Positions 17,366 to 26,949 of a stretch of DNA of 64,000 nt are shown in pieces. Origin of the DNA: Rugosimonospora africana (GTDB taxonomy: Bacteria > Actinomycetota > Actinomycetes > Mycobacteriales > Micromonosporaceae); the NCBI RefSeq assembly GCF_016862975.1, contig NZ_BONZ01000084.1:1-64000 (forward strand). Reading direction: 5' to 3'. Positions within the stretch are counted from its first letter, which is position 1. The number at the start of each line of letters is the position of its first letter. The notes beneath the pieces were generated by a model. It made no database searches and had not been told where the DNA came from. It saw nothing but the letters and a program-made list of their open reading frames with translations. A program made the position numbers and the translations under genes.

Positions 17366-17416
17366 ACTTAACTACGATACGGAACACCTTCTCACTTATG
17401 CAACAGGAGGGTCGGA

Positions 17417-18073
17417 GTGAGCGCGGCCACACCCGAACGGGCGCGACGCGTACGCGCCGATGCGCAGCGCAACATCGACGCGCTGATCGACGCGGCCCGG
17501 GAGGTCTTCGCCGCCTCGGGGGTGGACGCCCCGGTACGCGAGATCACCACCAGGGCCGGGGTGGGACTCGCCACCTTCTACCGCCACTTCCCGGAGCGCT
17601 CAGATCTGATCACCGCCGTCTTCCGGCATGAGGTCGACGCCTGCGCCGACACCGCCGCGACCCTGGCCGCCGCCTACGAGCCCGATGAAGCCCTCACCCG
17701 CTGGCTGCGCCGGTTCACCGAGTTCGTCGGGACCAAGCGCGGGCTCGCCGCGGCCCTGCACTCCGGCAACCCGGCCTTCGAACCGCTGCCCGCCTACTTC
17801 CAGCAGCGGTTCGAGCCCGCCCTCGGATCGCTGCTCGCCGCCGCGGCCGCCGCCGGGGAGGTCCGCGACGACGTCGATCCCCTGGAACTACTGCACGCGA
17901 TCTCCCGCCTGCACTCGCCGGCCGGCGCCGACGCCGCCGGCGACGATCCCATGGTCGCCCTGCTCATCGATGGACTGCGCTACGGCGCGAGACCGAAGCC
18001 GAAGCCGCCGACCCCCAAGCCGAAGGCGGAGCCGGAGCCGGAGTCGACGCCCAAGCCGAAGGCGGAGCCGTAG
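17417..18073 (+). CDS. TetR-family regulator with a Pro/Lys/Glu-rich tail
   Basis: A 218-aa protein. Residues ~15-65 form the TetR helix-turn-helix (IDAAREVFAASGVDAPVREI, then AGVGLATFYRHFPERSDLI); the helical effector domain follows. The last ~28 residues are a low-complexity extension built from PKPKAEP-like units, encoded by a near-repeat in the DNA (CCCAAGCCGAAGGCGGAGCC appears twice), probably by slippage. The GTG at 17417 has AGGAGGG 5 bp upstream. It likely represses the divergent aldo/keto reductase and itself. Confidence 0.87.
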   Translation: MSAATPERARRVRADAQRNIDALIDAAREVFAASGVDAPVREITTRAGVGLATFYRHFPERSDLITAVFRHEVDACADTAATLAAAYEPDEALTRWLRRFTEFVGTKRGLAAALHSGNPAFEPLPAYFQQRFEPALGSLLAAAAAAGEVRDDVDPLELLHAISRLHSPAGADAAGDDPMVALLIDGLRYGARPKPKPPTPKPKAEPEPESTPKPKAEP

Positions 18074-18148
18074 CCACAGCCCAGGCCAAGCCGGATTCGG
18101 CCGAGCGTTGAGCCCCGGTGACCGCGCGGAGGGTGGCGGTGCCGCCGC

Positions 18149-18874
18149 TCACCAGGGGACCGGCCCGTCGTCCTGAAGGAACGCGCCGGTCGGGCTGTCC
18201 GGCACGGTCGCCAGGTGTACGGCGATCCCGGCGCCCTGCTCCGCGGTGCGCTCCAGCGACAGTCCCAACGCCGTGGCGAAGTCCGTGCCACAGGCACCGG
18301 GCGCCACGGCGTTGACCGCGATCCCGTCCGCGGCCAACGCCTTGGCGTAGAGCACGGTGAGCATGTTCAGCGCGGCCTTCGACGCCGGGTAGGCGACACT
18401 GATCCGGGACGAGGCGAACGAGCGGCCCGGATCGGACTGCCAGGCCAGCGAGCTGGTACCACTGGAGACGTTGACGATCCGGGCACCGACCGCCTCGCGC
18501 AACAGCGGCAGGAACGCCTCGGTGACCCGTACGACGCCGAACAGGTTCGTCTCGAACACCCCACGCACGACCGCCAGATCCACCTCGCCGGGGGCCTGAC
18601 CCGTCGCACCGCCGGAGATACCGGCGTTGTTGACGAGCACGTCGACCCGCCCGTACCACTGCCGCACCGAAGCGACGGCGTCGCGCACCGACGTGTCGTC
18701 GGTCACGTCGAGCGGCACCGCACGGCCGCCGAACCGTCCCGCCACCCGCTCGCTGGAGCGGGCGTCGCGCGCGCCGACGATCACGGTCATTCCGCGCTCG
18801 GCGAGCCCCTCGGCGATCGCCGCGCCGATACCCCGGTTGGCCCCGGTCACCAGGGCGATTTTCGTTGTTGACAT
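18149..18874 (-). CDS. Short-chain dehydrogenase/reductase (SDR)
   Basis: A 241-aa classical SDR with TGANRGIG (cofactor loop, residues 10-17), NNAGIS, the catalytic Ser in NVSSGTSS and the YxxxK pair in VAYPASKAALN. It is a cytosolic NAD(P)-dependent oxidoreductase with no predictable substrate. The ATG at 18874 gives the usual SDR N-terminus. It is divergent from a LysR regulator 69 bp away, the classical arrangement for LysR control. Confidence 0.9.
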   Translation of the reverse strand: MSTTKIALVTGANRGIGAAIAEGLAERGMTVIVGARDARSSERVAGRFGGRAVPLDVTDDTSVRDAVASVRQWYGRVDVLVNNAGISGGATGQAPGEVDLAVVRGVFETNLFGVVRVTEAFLPLLREAVGARIVNVSSGTSSLAWQSDPGRSFASSRISVAYPASKAALNMLTVLYAKALAADGIAVNAVAPGACGTDFATALGLSLERTAEQGAGIAVHLATVPDSPTGAFLQDDGPVPW

Positions 18875-18943
18875 GACTCCATCGGAGCACCGCGGCGGCA
18901 TCGCGTCCAAGATCGATCGGGTGGGAGTCGATACCGTTGAGGT

Positions 18944-19804
18944 ATGGACGACATCGAGACCCGGGAGCTGCGGTACTTCGTTGCGGTCGCCGAGGATCTG
19001 CACTTCGGCCGGGCCGCGGCCCGGCTCGGCATCGCCCAGCCGCCGCTGTCGCGGGCGATCCGGCGGCTGGAGCACCGGATGGGGGTCGTACTGTTGGAGC
19101 GCACGAGCCGCGGCACCCGGCTCACCGCCGCGGGGGAGGTGCTGCTCGGCGAGGCGCGCGTGGCGCTGGACGCGGTGTCGGCGGCGGTACGCCGGACGAG
19201 GCGCGCCGGATCGCCGCAGCGGTCGCTGGTGCTCGCGATGAAGCCCGGCGGCGACGGGGGCCTGCTGCCGCGGATCCTGGCCGCGTACGAGTCGCAGCCG
19301 GACACGGTGCCGGTGCAGTTCGCGTTCTCGTTGGGTGAGCGGGCGGCGATGCTGCGCAGCGGGCGAGCCGATGTGGGACTGCTGCACCATCCGCAGAACG
19401 ACCTGCGGGGCCTGGCGAGCGAGCCGCTCGGCGTGGAGCGGCGGGTGGTGGCCCTGGCCGAGGGGCACCCGCTGGCGGCCCGGGACAGCGTGTGCCTGGC
19501 CGACCTGGCCGGCGAGACGATGCCGCAGTGGCCTGAGGCAGCCGAGCTCGGCCCGGGGCCGGTGGTACGCGACGCCGGCGAACTGATGCAACTGGTCGCG
19601 CTGGGACGGGCGGTGGCGCTGGTCGGTGAGACGGCGCTGGACCGGCCGCACCGCGGAGTGACGTACCGGCCGGTGCGCGACGCCCCGCCCGCGATGCTGG
19701 TCGTGGCGTGGCCGGAGGGCAGCCGTTCGCGACAGGTGGCGGCCTTCGTCCGGGCCGCCCGCACGGCCGCGGACGACCGCGTCCGCGACCGCGCCCTCGC
19801 CTGA
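18944..19804 (+). CDS. LysR-family transcriptional regulator
   Basis: A 286-aa protein with an N-terminal winged helix-turn-helix (ELRYFVAVAEDLHFGRAAAR, LGIAQPPLSRAIRRLE) and a periplasmic-binding-protein-like effector domain from about residue 90. The divergent SDR gene is the likely target. The ATG lacks a well-spaced ribosome-binding site. Confidence 0.9.
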   Translation: MDDIETRELRYFVAVAEDLHFGRAAARLGIAQPPLSRAIRRLEHRMGVVLLERTSRGTRLTAAGEVLLGEARVALDAVSAAVRRTRRAGSPQRSLVLAMKPGGDGGLLPRILAAYESQPDTVPVQFAFSLGERAAMLRSGRADVGLLHHPQNDLRGLASEPLGVERRVVALAEGHPLAARDSVCLADLAGETMPQWPEAAELGPGPVVRDAGELMQLVALGRAVALVGETALDRPHRGVTYRPVRDAPPAMLVVAWPEGSRSRQVAAFVRAARTAADDRVRDRALA

Positions 19805-19870
19805 CGGAGACACCGCGACCGGGTGGGTCACGGTGTCTCCTGTTGCTGGGTCGGTGAGAGAGGACGAAGC

Positions 19871-20710
19871 CTAGCCGGCCAGCGCGCGGACGTAGGCCAG
19901 GTTGTCGCGGGTACGCTCCTCCAGCGGCAGCGCGGTCGAGAAGTCCTCCAGCGTGACCCAGCCGTCGTAGCCGTGCTCCCGCAGCGCGCCGAAATACTCC
20001 CCGAGGTCGGCGAGCCCGTCGCGCAGGGGCGCCCATTCGGCCGACCAGACCGCCGAGCCGTCTTCGCGCCGACCGGTCTGGCGCCAGGCCACGTTCTTCA
20101 CGTGTACGTGCGCCAGATACGGTCCGAGCATCGCGAACGCCGAGCGGTACTCCTCCTGGCCCTCGATGAGCAGATTGCCGGCGTCGTGGATGACACCGAC
20201 GTGGGCCGGGTCGAGGCCGTCGAGCAGCCGCAGCGCAGCCGAGGCCGACGCGCAGATCGTCTGGTGGTGCAACTCGACCAGCGCCTTGACCCCGTGGTGG
20301 GCGGCCCGCTCGGCGACCCACGCGTAGTCCTTGCGCGCTTCCTCGAACAGCGCCGGGTAGCTCGAGCCGTTGAGGGCGGGCACCATCACGCGTACCCGTT
20401 CGGCGCCGAGCGCCGCCGTGGCCGCCAGCAGCCGGTCGACGTCCTCGTGCTGGTAGCACCGCGCGTACCCGCCGATCGCCGAGCACGCCAACCCCGCGTC
20501 GCGGACCAGCCGAGCCATCTCCGGCAGCCGCTCTTCGAGCCCGGTCAGCGGCCAGGTGGCCCGGTTGCCGGCCCAGAAGCCGACCGTGCCGTCGTCGACC
20601 TGGTCGGTGACCCGCCACTCGACCCCGTCGGCGCCGGCCGCGGCCAGCCGCGCGACCGTCTCGGCCGGAGTCCAGTCGGGTGTGGACGCGGTAAACACGG
20701 AAAATCTCAC
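19871..20710 (-). CDS. Sugar phosphate isomerase/epimerase-like TIM-barrel protein (operon gene 6)
   Basis: A 279-aa xylose-isomerase-like (AP endonuclease 2 family) barrel. Likely metal ligands are visible in order: Glu in LVELHHQT, Asp in VIHDAGNLL, His in HVHVKNV, and the terminal Glu in VTLEDFS. Such proteins interconvert keto-sugars or inositol derivatives. It is the last gene of the minus-strand operon and overlaps the dehydrogenase gene by 4 bp, so it probably acts on that enzyme's product. Confidence 0.85.
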   Translation of the reverse strand: MRFSVFTASTPDWTPAETVARLAAAGADGVEWRVTDQVDDGTVGFWAGNRATWPLTGLEERLPEMARLVRDAGLACSAIGGYARCYQHEDVDRLLAATAALGAERVRVMVPALNGSSYPALFEEARKDYAWVAERAAHHGVKALVELHHQTICASASAALRLLDGLDPAHVGVIHDAGNLLIEGQEEYRSAFAMLGPYLAHVHVKNVAWRQTGRREDGSAVWSAEWAPLRDGLADLGEYFGALREHGYDGWVTLEDFSTALPLEERTRDNLAYVRALAG

Positions 20711-21798
20711 AGCGCGCTCCCGAAGTCGACGTCGTCGTGGTCCCCGCGCAGCACCTCGTCGAGGGCCACCGGGCGGTGCAGAGCCGCCGACGCGTACACG
20801 GCGAGCACCGTCGCCAGGGCGGTGATCCCGTCATCGACGCGTACCGACGGGCGGCCGCCCTTCTCGATGGCGCGGGCGATGTCGTCGTACTGGCGCAGGT
20901 GCCCCACCACGAAGGAGTCGTCGGGTTTGCCGGCCCCGAAGCGGTCTGCCGCCGCTACCACGGAAGGGGTTCGGTCTTCGGCCGCGCCGTCGGTGGCCAG
21001 GTATTCCAGCTGGTCCGCGTGGATGACGGCCGACCCGCGCGTGCCCTGCACCTGGAGGCGGACGCCCAAGCCGGGGAAGCCGGCCGTGGTCGCGTGCAGC
21101 ACCGCCAGGGCGCCGGACGGGAAGCGCAGCGTGGCGACGGCGACGTCCTCGGTCTCGATGCCTTCGTGGGCGAGCCGCGCGGACTGGGCGAACACCTCGA
21201 CCGGTGCCCCCATGAACCAGGCGAGCAGATCCACCGTGTGCACCGCCTGGTTCATCATCACGCCGCCGTCGAACCGCCAGGTGCCGCGCCACCCGGCCGC
21301 GTCGTAGTACTCCTGCGTGCGCCACCACGGCACCGACGCGACCGCCGAGGTGAGCCGGCCGAGCGCGCCGCCGGCGATCGCCTCGGCGACCACGACGCTG
21401 GCCGGGTCGAAGCGATGCTGGCTGATCACGCTCGCCACCAGTCCGCGGGCCTCCGCGTCCCGGACCACGTCGGACAGGTGGCGGGCCCGCTTGAGGGTCA
21501 CGTCGAGCGGCTTCTCCACGACCACGTGGCGGCCGGCGGCCAGTGCCTGCTCGACCAGGTCGACGTGCAACCCGGTCGGCGCGCAGACGGCGACCAGGTC
21601 GATCGGCCGGTCGGCCAGGGCCTGCTCCAGCGTGGGGTAGCAGCCGGGCGGGTCGTCCGGGAACTCGGCGGCCAGCGCGGCGTTGGCCTCGGCCACGGTG
21701 TCGACGAGCGCGGCGACCCGCAGGCCCGGGTGCCGGCGGATCGCGGCGGCGTGGTTGCGGCCGATGATGCCCGACCCGACGATGACAGTTTGGATCAT
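20707..21798 (-). CDS. Gfo/Idh/MocA-family NAD(P)-dependent dehydrogenase (operon gene 5)
   Basis: A 363-aa oxidoreductase with the Rossmann motif VIVGSGIIGRNHAA at residues 5-18, the conserved EKP (VVVEKPLDV, catalytic Lys) and the active-site helix GGVMMNQAVHTVDLL with its catalytic His. Family members oxidise or reduce sugars, inositols and their derivatives. It overlaps both neighbours by ATGA, indicating coupled translation between two isomerase-like genes in a sugar-importer operon. Confidence 0.9.
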   Translation of the reverse strand: MIQTVIVGSGIIGRNHAAAIRRHPGLRVAALVDTVAEANAALAAEFPDDPPGCYPTLEQALADRPIDLVAVCAPTGLHVDLVEQALAAGRHVVVEKPLDVTLKRARHLSDVVRDAEARGLVASVISQHRFDPASVVVAEAIAGGALGRLTSAVASVPWWRTQEYYDAAGWRGTWRFDGGVMMNQAVHTVDLLAWFMGAPVEVFAQSARLAHEGIETEDVAVATLRFPSGALAVLHATTAGFPGLGVRLQVQGTRGSAVIHADQLEYLATDGAAEDRTPSVVAAADRFGAGKPDDSFVVGHLRQYDDIARAIEKGGRPSVRVDDGITALATVLAVYASAALHRPVALDEVLRGDHDDVDFGSAL

Positions 21799-22640
21799 GC
21801 GAGGCGTACTCCAATGGCGTCGGTGAGTTTGGCGAACGCGCGGGCGGCCCGGCCGAATTCGGCCGGCCCGGAGAAGCCCCCGAGCGCGCCGGCCACGGCC
21901 AGGTGCGGTTCGAGCGAGGCGAATCCGGCGTACCCGTCGTCGCGCAGCGCGGTGACCGTGGCCAGCAACTCCCCGTCGCCCTCGCCGGCCGGCACCACTG
22001 TCCCGTCCGCCGCCAGCGCGTCCTTGACCTGCAGGTATTCGAGGTACGGGCGGAGTGCGGAGTATCCGTCGGTGAACGGCCGGACGCCGACCTGCACGAA
22101 GTTCGCGTTGTCCCAGGCCACCCGCAGAGCCGGTGAGCCGACCGCCTCGATGAGGTCCAGGACCCGGTCGGGGATGTCGCCGTAGATCTCCTTCTCGTTC
22201 TCGTGCAGCAGGACCAGGTGCTCCCGCTCGGCGACCGTCGCGTAGTCGCGCAACTGCCGCAGCACGGTGTCACGGATGTCGGCGGGGGCGGTGCCGGGTG
22301 GTCGGTAGAAGGAGAAGAGCCGGATGTACCGGCTGCCCAGCCGCTGAGCGGCCCGCACCGCCCGGCGGAAGCGGGACAGCTCGGTCTCCGGGTCGCCGAA
22401 CGCGTCGACCTTGCCGATCGGCGACGCGACCGCGGACACGGCCATCTGCCGCCCGGCGACCAGGGCGGCGAGCGTGTCGAGTTGCTCGTCGGACAGCTCG
22501 ACGACGTTGGTGTTCCAGGCGCTGCGCACCTCGATGTGCCGGGCTCCCAGAGCCTGCAGCACGCTGAGCTGGACCACCGGGTCGGCGTCGATCTCATCGC
22601 CGAACCCGGACAGGGCCCACGTTCCGGTACCCGCCGTCAC
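21795..22640 (-). CDS. Sugar phosphate isomerase/epimerase-like TIM-barrel protein (operon gene 4)
   Basis: A 281-aa xylose-isomerase-like protein beginning VTAGTGTWALSGFGDEIDAD; the metal-site strands include LVLLHENEKEIYG, RVAWDNANF, LQVKDAL and FASLEPHL. The GTG at 22640 overlaps the permease stop (GTGA) and has GGAGGAG 4 bp upstream. Together with the dehydrogenase and the second isomerase it makes a three-enzyme module for the sugar imported by the upstream transporter (inference). Confidence 0.83.
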   Translation of the reverse strand: MTAGTGTWALSGFGDEIDADPVVQLSVLQALGARHIEVRSAWNTNVVELSDEQLDTLAALVAGRQMAVSAVASPIGKVDAFGDPETELSRFRRAVRAAQRLGSRYIRLFSFYRPPGTAPADIRDTVLRQLRDYATVAEREHLVLLHENEKEIYGDIPDRVLDLIEAVGSPALRVAWDNANFVQVGVRPFTDGYSALRPYLEYLQVKDALAADGTVVPAGEGDGELLATVTALRDDGYAGFASLEPHLAVAGALGGFSGPAEFGRAARAFAKLTDAIGVRLA

Positions 22641-23521
22641 TTGACTCCTCCCGCGGTCAGTCCGCCCACCAGATAGCGCTGGAAGGCGAGATACAGGGCC
22701 ACCACCGGTACGGCGCAGACGAGCGCGGCGGCCATGAGCTGCCCGTACAGGGGGATGGCCCCGCCCTCCTGCGAGGTGCCGAAGACCTGGAGAGACACCG
22801 CGGCGGTACGCGTGTCCGGGTTGGTCAGCACCGAGGCGAACAGCACGTCGTTCCAGCCGAGCAGGAACGCGAAGATGCACGCCACGACCAACCCGGGCCA
22901 GCTCAGCGGCACGACGACCCGGGTGAGGATCCGCCACGACGAGGCACCGTCGACGCGGGCCGCCTCGTCCAGCTCCCGCGGCAGCCCGCGCAGGTAGGTG
23001 ACCATGATCCAGGTCGAGAACGGCAACGCGAACGTCAGGTACGTGATGAACAGCGCCCAGCGGGTACCGATCACGGTGATCTCGAGGATGTTGGCCAGGC
23101 TCGCGAACAGGACGAACACCGGCAGCAGCATGAGCGTGCCGGGGATGCTCTGCAGCGCCAGCAGGCCGCGCAGGATCGTCAGCCGGCCGAGGAACGCGTG
23201 CCGGACGAGCACGTACGCGGTGGAGACGGACGCGAGCCCGCACGCGAGGGCCGTCGCGCCGGCCACGACGATGCTGTTGACCAGGCCCTTGCCCAGGTCG
23301 ACGGTTGACCAGATCCGGACGTAGTTGGCCGGGTCCAGCTGGCGAGGCCAGAATTCGCCGGCGGCGACCCCGAGGTCGGAGTTGATCGAGGCGAGCACCA
23401 TGTAGAGCACCGGCCCGCCCACGAACGCCAACAGCAGCACCAGGACTGCGACCTGCAGCGGCCGGGGGAGCAGCCGATTGACTTCGTTGCTCATGCCGGA
23501 TCCTCGTTGGCGCCCGCTCAT
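22637..23521 (-). CDS. Carbohydrate ABC transporter permease, MalG type (operon gene 3)
   Basis: A 294-aa inner-membrane protein with about six membrane segments and the EAA loop LRGLPRELDEAARVDGASSW that docks on the ATPase. Start codons overlap on both sides (ATGA with the preceding permease, GTGA with the next enzyme). With the other permease it forms the membrane channel. No ATPase gene is present in the locus, so it probably shares a multitask ATPase such as MsiK. Confidence 0.92.
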   Translation of the reverse strand: MSGRQRGSGMSNEVNRLLPRPLQVAVLVLLLAFVGGPVLYMVLASINSDLGVAAGEFWPRQLDPANYVRIWSTVDLGKGLVNSIVVAGATALACGLASVSTAYVLVRHAFLGRLTILRGLLALQSIPGTLMLLPVFVLFASLANILEITVIGTRWALFITYLTFALPFSTWIMVTYLRGLPRELDEAARVDGASSWRILTRVVVPLSWPGLVVACIFAFLLGWNDVLFASVLTNPDTRTAAVSLQVFGTSQEGGAIPLYGQLMAAALVCAVPVVALYLAFQRYLVGGLTAGGVK

Positions 23522-24489
23522 GCCTCCCGCCTCCGGGTGTCCGGGTCGTCCGCGGTGTCCAGGCGCACGGCTCGCAGGTACACGATGATCGGGATGGCCA
23601 CCAGGACGAGCGAACAGACCGCCATCGCGGCGCTGAGTCCGAACCGGAAGTTCTGGAAGCTCTCGACGTAGGTGAGCACCGGCAGCACCTCCACGTCATC
23701 CGGAGCGGGCACGCCGAACAGGACGAACGGCAGGGTGAAGTTGTTGACGTTGTGCAGGAACGCGATGACCATCGCCAGAGCGACCGGCCCCCGCAGGTAC
23801 GGGCCGATGATGTGCCACAGCTTGCTCCACCAGTCGGCGCCGTCGAGGGCGGCCGCCTCGTGCACCTGCGGGTCGACCGCCTGCAGCCCGGACAGCGCGA
23901 GCAGGTAGATCAGCGGCCAGGACGCCCAGATCTGGATGAGTACCAGGGTCCAGAAGCTCTTCGGTCCGTTGAGCCAGAGTCCGGGATGGATGCCCACGTG
24001 CCCGAGCGTCCGGTTGGCCACGCCGTCGGGCTGCAGGATGATCCGCCAGATCGTGCCGACCACGAAGGCCGGCAGCACGTACGGGATGAGGAACACCGAC
24101 CGGATCAGCCCCCGGCCGCGGAATGCCTGCTGGGTGGCGAGCGCCGCGACGATGCCGATCGGCGTGGTCACCACGGTCACGAGCACCGCGTAGAAGACAC
24201 TGAGCCACACCGAGTGCAACAGGTCGGAGTCGGTGACCGCCTCGACGTAGTTCTTGACCCCGAGGAACGGCGCGTGGATCCACTCCCGGATCGAGTACTG
24301 GTCGAGGTCCAGCAGGGAGATCCACAGGGCGAGCAGCAGCGGGATGACGATCACGACGAGGACGAGGACGCCACCCGGCGCCAGCATCCACAGTGGACGC
24401 TGGCGCTGAGTGATCGAGCGCCGCGATGGCTTGTCCGGTGCCCGCCGGTCGGTCTGCTCCGACCGGCGGACCACCTCGGTGCCGGTCAT
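23518..24489 (-). CDS. Carbohydrate ABC transporter permease, MalF type (operon gene 2)
   Basis: A 323-aa inner-membrane protein with a ~30-residue basic cytosolic N-terminus, about six membrane segments and the EAA-like loop SGLQAVDPQVHEAAALDGAD. Its ATG overlaps the stop of the binding-protein gene by 4 bp. It pairs with the MalG-type permease immediately downstream. Confidence 0.92.
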   Translation of the reverse strand: MTGTEVVRRSEQTDRRAPDKPSRRSITQRQRPLWMLAPGGVLVLVVIVIPLLLALWISLLDLDQYSIREWIHAPFLGVKNYVEAVTDSDLLHSVWLSVFYAVLVTVVTTPIGIVAALATQQAFRGRGLIRSVFLIPYVLPAFVVGTIWRIILQPDGVANRTLGHVGIHPGLWLNGPKSFWTLVLIQIWASWPLIYLLALSGLQAVDPQVHEAAALDGADWWSKLWHIIGPYLRGPVALAMVIAFLHNVNNFTLPFVLFGVPAPDDVEVLPVLTYVESFQNFRFGLSAAMAVCSLVLVAIPIIVYLRAVRLDTADDPDTRRREA

Positions 24490-25823
24490 TTCGCCTTGTC
24501 GAGCGCACTCTGGGCGGTGCTCTGCGCCTTCTGCACCAGGCCGTTCAGAGCCGCCTCGTTCAGCTGGCCCTTCGAGATGCTGGGTATCGACTGCACCACG
24601 ACGTCGACCAGCGCGAGCTGGATCTGGCTCCAGGCCCCGTTGAACGGGGTGCCCACCGATTTCGACGCCGACTCGACGATCGCCGACAGCGCCGGATCGG
24701 ACTGCAGCTTCTTCGCCTCCTCCGCGTTGGTCGGCAGCTCACCGAACGTCTTGTAGTACGAGTCCTGCTGCTCGGCGCTGGTCAGGTATTTGATCAGCCG
24801 GAGGACGAGCGCCTTGTTCTTCGTGTACTTGGCGACGACCAGGTTGTCGCCGGACAGGATGCTCGTCGCGGCGACACCGCCCGGGCCGAGCGAGGTCATC
24901 CCTGGCGGGATCGTCGGCATCGTCACGTAGTCGTACTTGCCGGCGACCGACGACTTGTCCAGGGTGACCTTGGAACTGGCCGACACCATCGGCAGGAACG
25001 CCGCCTTGCCCTGGCCGAACGCGGCCACGGCCTGCGCGTTCTTCCAGCCGACCGAAGCCGGATCGACCACCTTGTCAGTGGCGAGCCAGCCGAGATACGT
25101 CTGGTACGCCTTGACGGTGCTCGGGTCGCTCAGCGCCGCCTTCTTGTCCTTGACCAGTGGGTTGCCCGCCTGCACGCTCATCGCCCAGATGAACTTCCAC
25201 GGGTCGAAGCTGTCGGCGTAGCCGATGGCCAGCCCGTATTTGCCGCCGCCGGTCAGCTTCTTGGCCTGCTCGAGCAGGCCGTCCCAGCTGTCGGCCGGTT
25301 TGTCGATCCCGGCCGCGGCGAGCATGTCCTTGTTGTAGGCCATGACGAACGGCCGGCTGGCGAACGGGATGCCGACCTCGTGACTCTTGTCGGGGCCGGA
25401 GATACCGAGGGTGGCCGGCACGAACCGGTCCCGGCCGCCGATCGCGTTCCAGTCGTCGGCGGTCAGTTCGACGAACGCCTTCGTCGCGTACGCGGTCGGA
25501 GTGAACGTGGTGCCCAGCGCGTAGATGTCCGGACCCTGGCCGGACAGCACCGAGGTCTGGATCTTGGTCAGCTCGTCGTTGGCCGACGCGAACGTGTCGA
25601 AGTGGACCGTCGCCCCGGTGTCCTTCTTGAACGCGTCCGAGACGTCGGTGAACCACTTGCGCTGCTGGTCCGGGTAGATGTTGTTTACCCCGATCAGCAC
25701 GTTGATCGTCTTGCCGGCGCCGTTGGTGGCGTCGCCGCCACCATTGCTGCTCCCGCCGCAGGCGGCGATCCCGGCCAATAACAACGCCGTGCCGAGGCCG
25801 GCGAGAGTTCGCGTTACACGCAT
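24486..25823 (-). CDS. ABC transporter sugar-binding lipoprotein (operon gene 1)
   Basis: A 445-aa extracytoplasmic solute-binding protein of the carbohydrate group, with a signal peptide ending in GIAAC (lipid-modified Cys22). Typical segments are ANDELTKIQTSVLSGQGPDI and the hinge-region GVAATSILSGDNLVVAKYT. The ATG at 25823 has AGGAG 6 bp upstream. It is the first gene of the six-gene operon. The operator in the gap to the LacI gene lies about 70 bp upstream, so the operon is probably induced by its own sugar. Confidence 0.92.
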   Translation of the reverse strand: MRVTRTLAGLGTALLLAGIAACGGSSNGGGDATNGAGKTINVLIGVNNIYPDQQRKWFTDVSDAFKKDTGATVHFDTFASANDELTKIQTSVLSGQGPDIYALGTTFTPTAYATKAFVELTADDWNAIGGRDRFVPATLGISGPDKSHEVGIPFASRPFVMAYNKDMLAAAGIDKPADSWDGLLEQAKKLTGGGKYGLAIGYADSFDPWKFIWAMSVQAGNPLVKDKKAALSDPSTVKAYQTYLGWLATDKVVDPASVGWKNAQAVAAFGQGKAAFLPMVSASSKVTLDKSSVAGKYDYVTMPTIPPGMTSLGPGGVAATSILSGDNLVVAKYTKNKALVLRLIKYLTSAEQQDSYYKTFGELPTNAEEAKKLQSDPALSAIVESASKSVGTPFNGAWSQIQLALVDVVVQSIPSISKGQLNEAALNGLVQKAQSTAQSALDKAK

Positions 25824-25893
25824 GCCTTGCTCCTGGGGTGTTCGGATCGGCATCGATAGCGGTTGTGCGGACGGTACCGAGTGGGAGGGGACA

Positions 25894-25920
25894 CGACAAT
25901 CGTTTGCCATCAATTGCCAA
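25894..25920 (-). promoter_or_regulatory. LacI-type operator shared with the 30.1-kb divergon
   Basis: On the minus strand this 27-bp element contains TGGCAAACGATTG, a LacI-type near-palindrome centred on CG, plus a second TTGGCAA half-site one helical turn away. A copy with 23 of 27 identical bases lies at 30084-30110. It sits between the ABC operon and its LacI regulator. Confidence 0.75.
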
Positions 25921-25949
25921 AACCAGGCCCGGCGTGGTTGCCTGGCGAA

Positions 25950-26945
25950 ATGACCGCGCCGCGCCCAGTGACGATCAACGATGTCGCCGCGCGCGCGGGC
26001 GTCGCGCCGTCCACGGTCTCGCGCGCCCTCAGCGAGCCGGGCCGAGGCAACCCGGCCACCCGGGAACGCATCCGGGCCATCGCCCGGGAACTCAACTACG
26101 TGCCCAACTCCCAGGCGCAGGCGCTGTCCTCGGGGCGCACCGGCACCATCGCGCTGCTGGTCTCCGATGTCACGAACCCGTTCTATTTTGGGATCATCCG
26201 TGGCACACAGCAGATGTCGAAGGCGGCCGGCCTCGCCGAGGTGCTCATCGACACTGAGGACTCGCCCGACCTGGAGGGCGACATGCTGCGCAAGATGCGG
26301 CGTTCGCTCGACGGCGCGATCCTGGCCTCCTCGCGGCTGTCGGAGCGCGCCCTCATCCGGCTGGCCGGCGAGATCCCCCTGGTCACCATCAACCGCAATG
26401 TCCGCGGGCTGCCGAGCGTCGTCATCGACTCACCCGACGGGATCGCCCAGGCGGTCGAGCACCTCGTCTCGCTCGGCCACCGGGACATCGTCTACGTGTC
26501 CGGGCCGGAGACGTCCTGGTCCAACCAGGCGCGCTGGCACGCGATGCGCAAGGCCGCCGCCAAGCACGGCCTGGAGTTCCGGCGGGTCGGACCGTTCGCC
26601 CGCGGGCGCAGCTCCGGCACGGCGGCCGCGGACGCGGTGCTCAACAGCGGGGCAACCGCCTGCGTGGTCTTCAACGACCTGCTCGCCATCGGCCTGCTGA
26701 CCCGGCTGGCCGAGCGCGGCGTGGCGGTGCCGGGCCGGCTCAGCGTGGTCGGCTGCGACGACATCTTCGGGGCCGACTTCTGCCACCCGCCGCTCACCAC
26801 GTTGAGCGGCCCGGCCGAGCAGGCCGGCCGGGCCGCGGTGTCGCTTCTGCTCGGCCGGCTCGGCGATCCGCGGGCGCCGGCGGCCCGGCGGGCCGTCCTG
26901 CTGCCCACCCACCTGACCGTCCGCGAATCCACCGGCCCGGCCTGA
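25950..26945 (+). CDS. LacI-family transcriptional regulator of the sugar operon
   Basis: A 331-aa protein with an N-terminal LacI helix-turn-helix (VTINDVAARAGVAPSTVSRA), the hinge helix NSQAQALSSGRT, and a periplasmic-binding-protein-like effector domain (IALLVSDVTNPFYFGIIRG; C-terminal VVGCDDIFGADFCHPPLTTL). The ATG at 25950 is chosen because the HTH follows directly; the frame is open to 25863 but would run through the operator. It is expected to bind the element at 25894-25920 and its copy near 30.1 kb. Confidence 0.92.
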   Translation: MTAPRPVTINDVAARAGVAPSTVSRALSEPGRGNPATRERIRAIARELNYVPNSQAQALSSGRTGTIALLVSDVTNPFYFGIIRGTQQMSKAAGLAEVLIDTEDSPDLEGDMLRKMRRSLDGAILASSRLSERALIRLAGEIPLVTINRNVRGLPSVVIDSPDGIAQAVEHLVSLGHRDIVYVSGPETSWSNQARWHAMRKAAAKHGLEFRRVGPFARGRSSGTAAADAVLNSGATACVVFNDLLAIGLLTRLAERGVAVPGRLSVVGCDDIFGADFCHPPLTTLSGPAEQAGRAAVSLLLGRLGDPRAPAARRAVLLPTHLTVRESTGPA

Positions 26946-26949
26946 TCGG

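Noticed and set aside
25863-25949. Longer LacI start at 25863
   Set aside because: It would place the operator inside the coding region, and the extra residues have no similarity to LacI N-termini.
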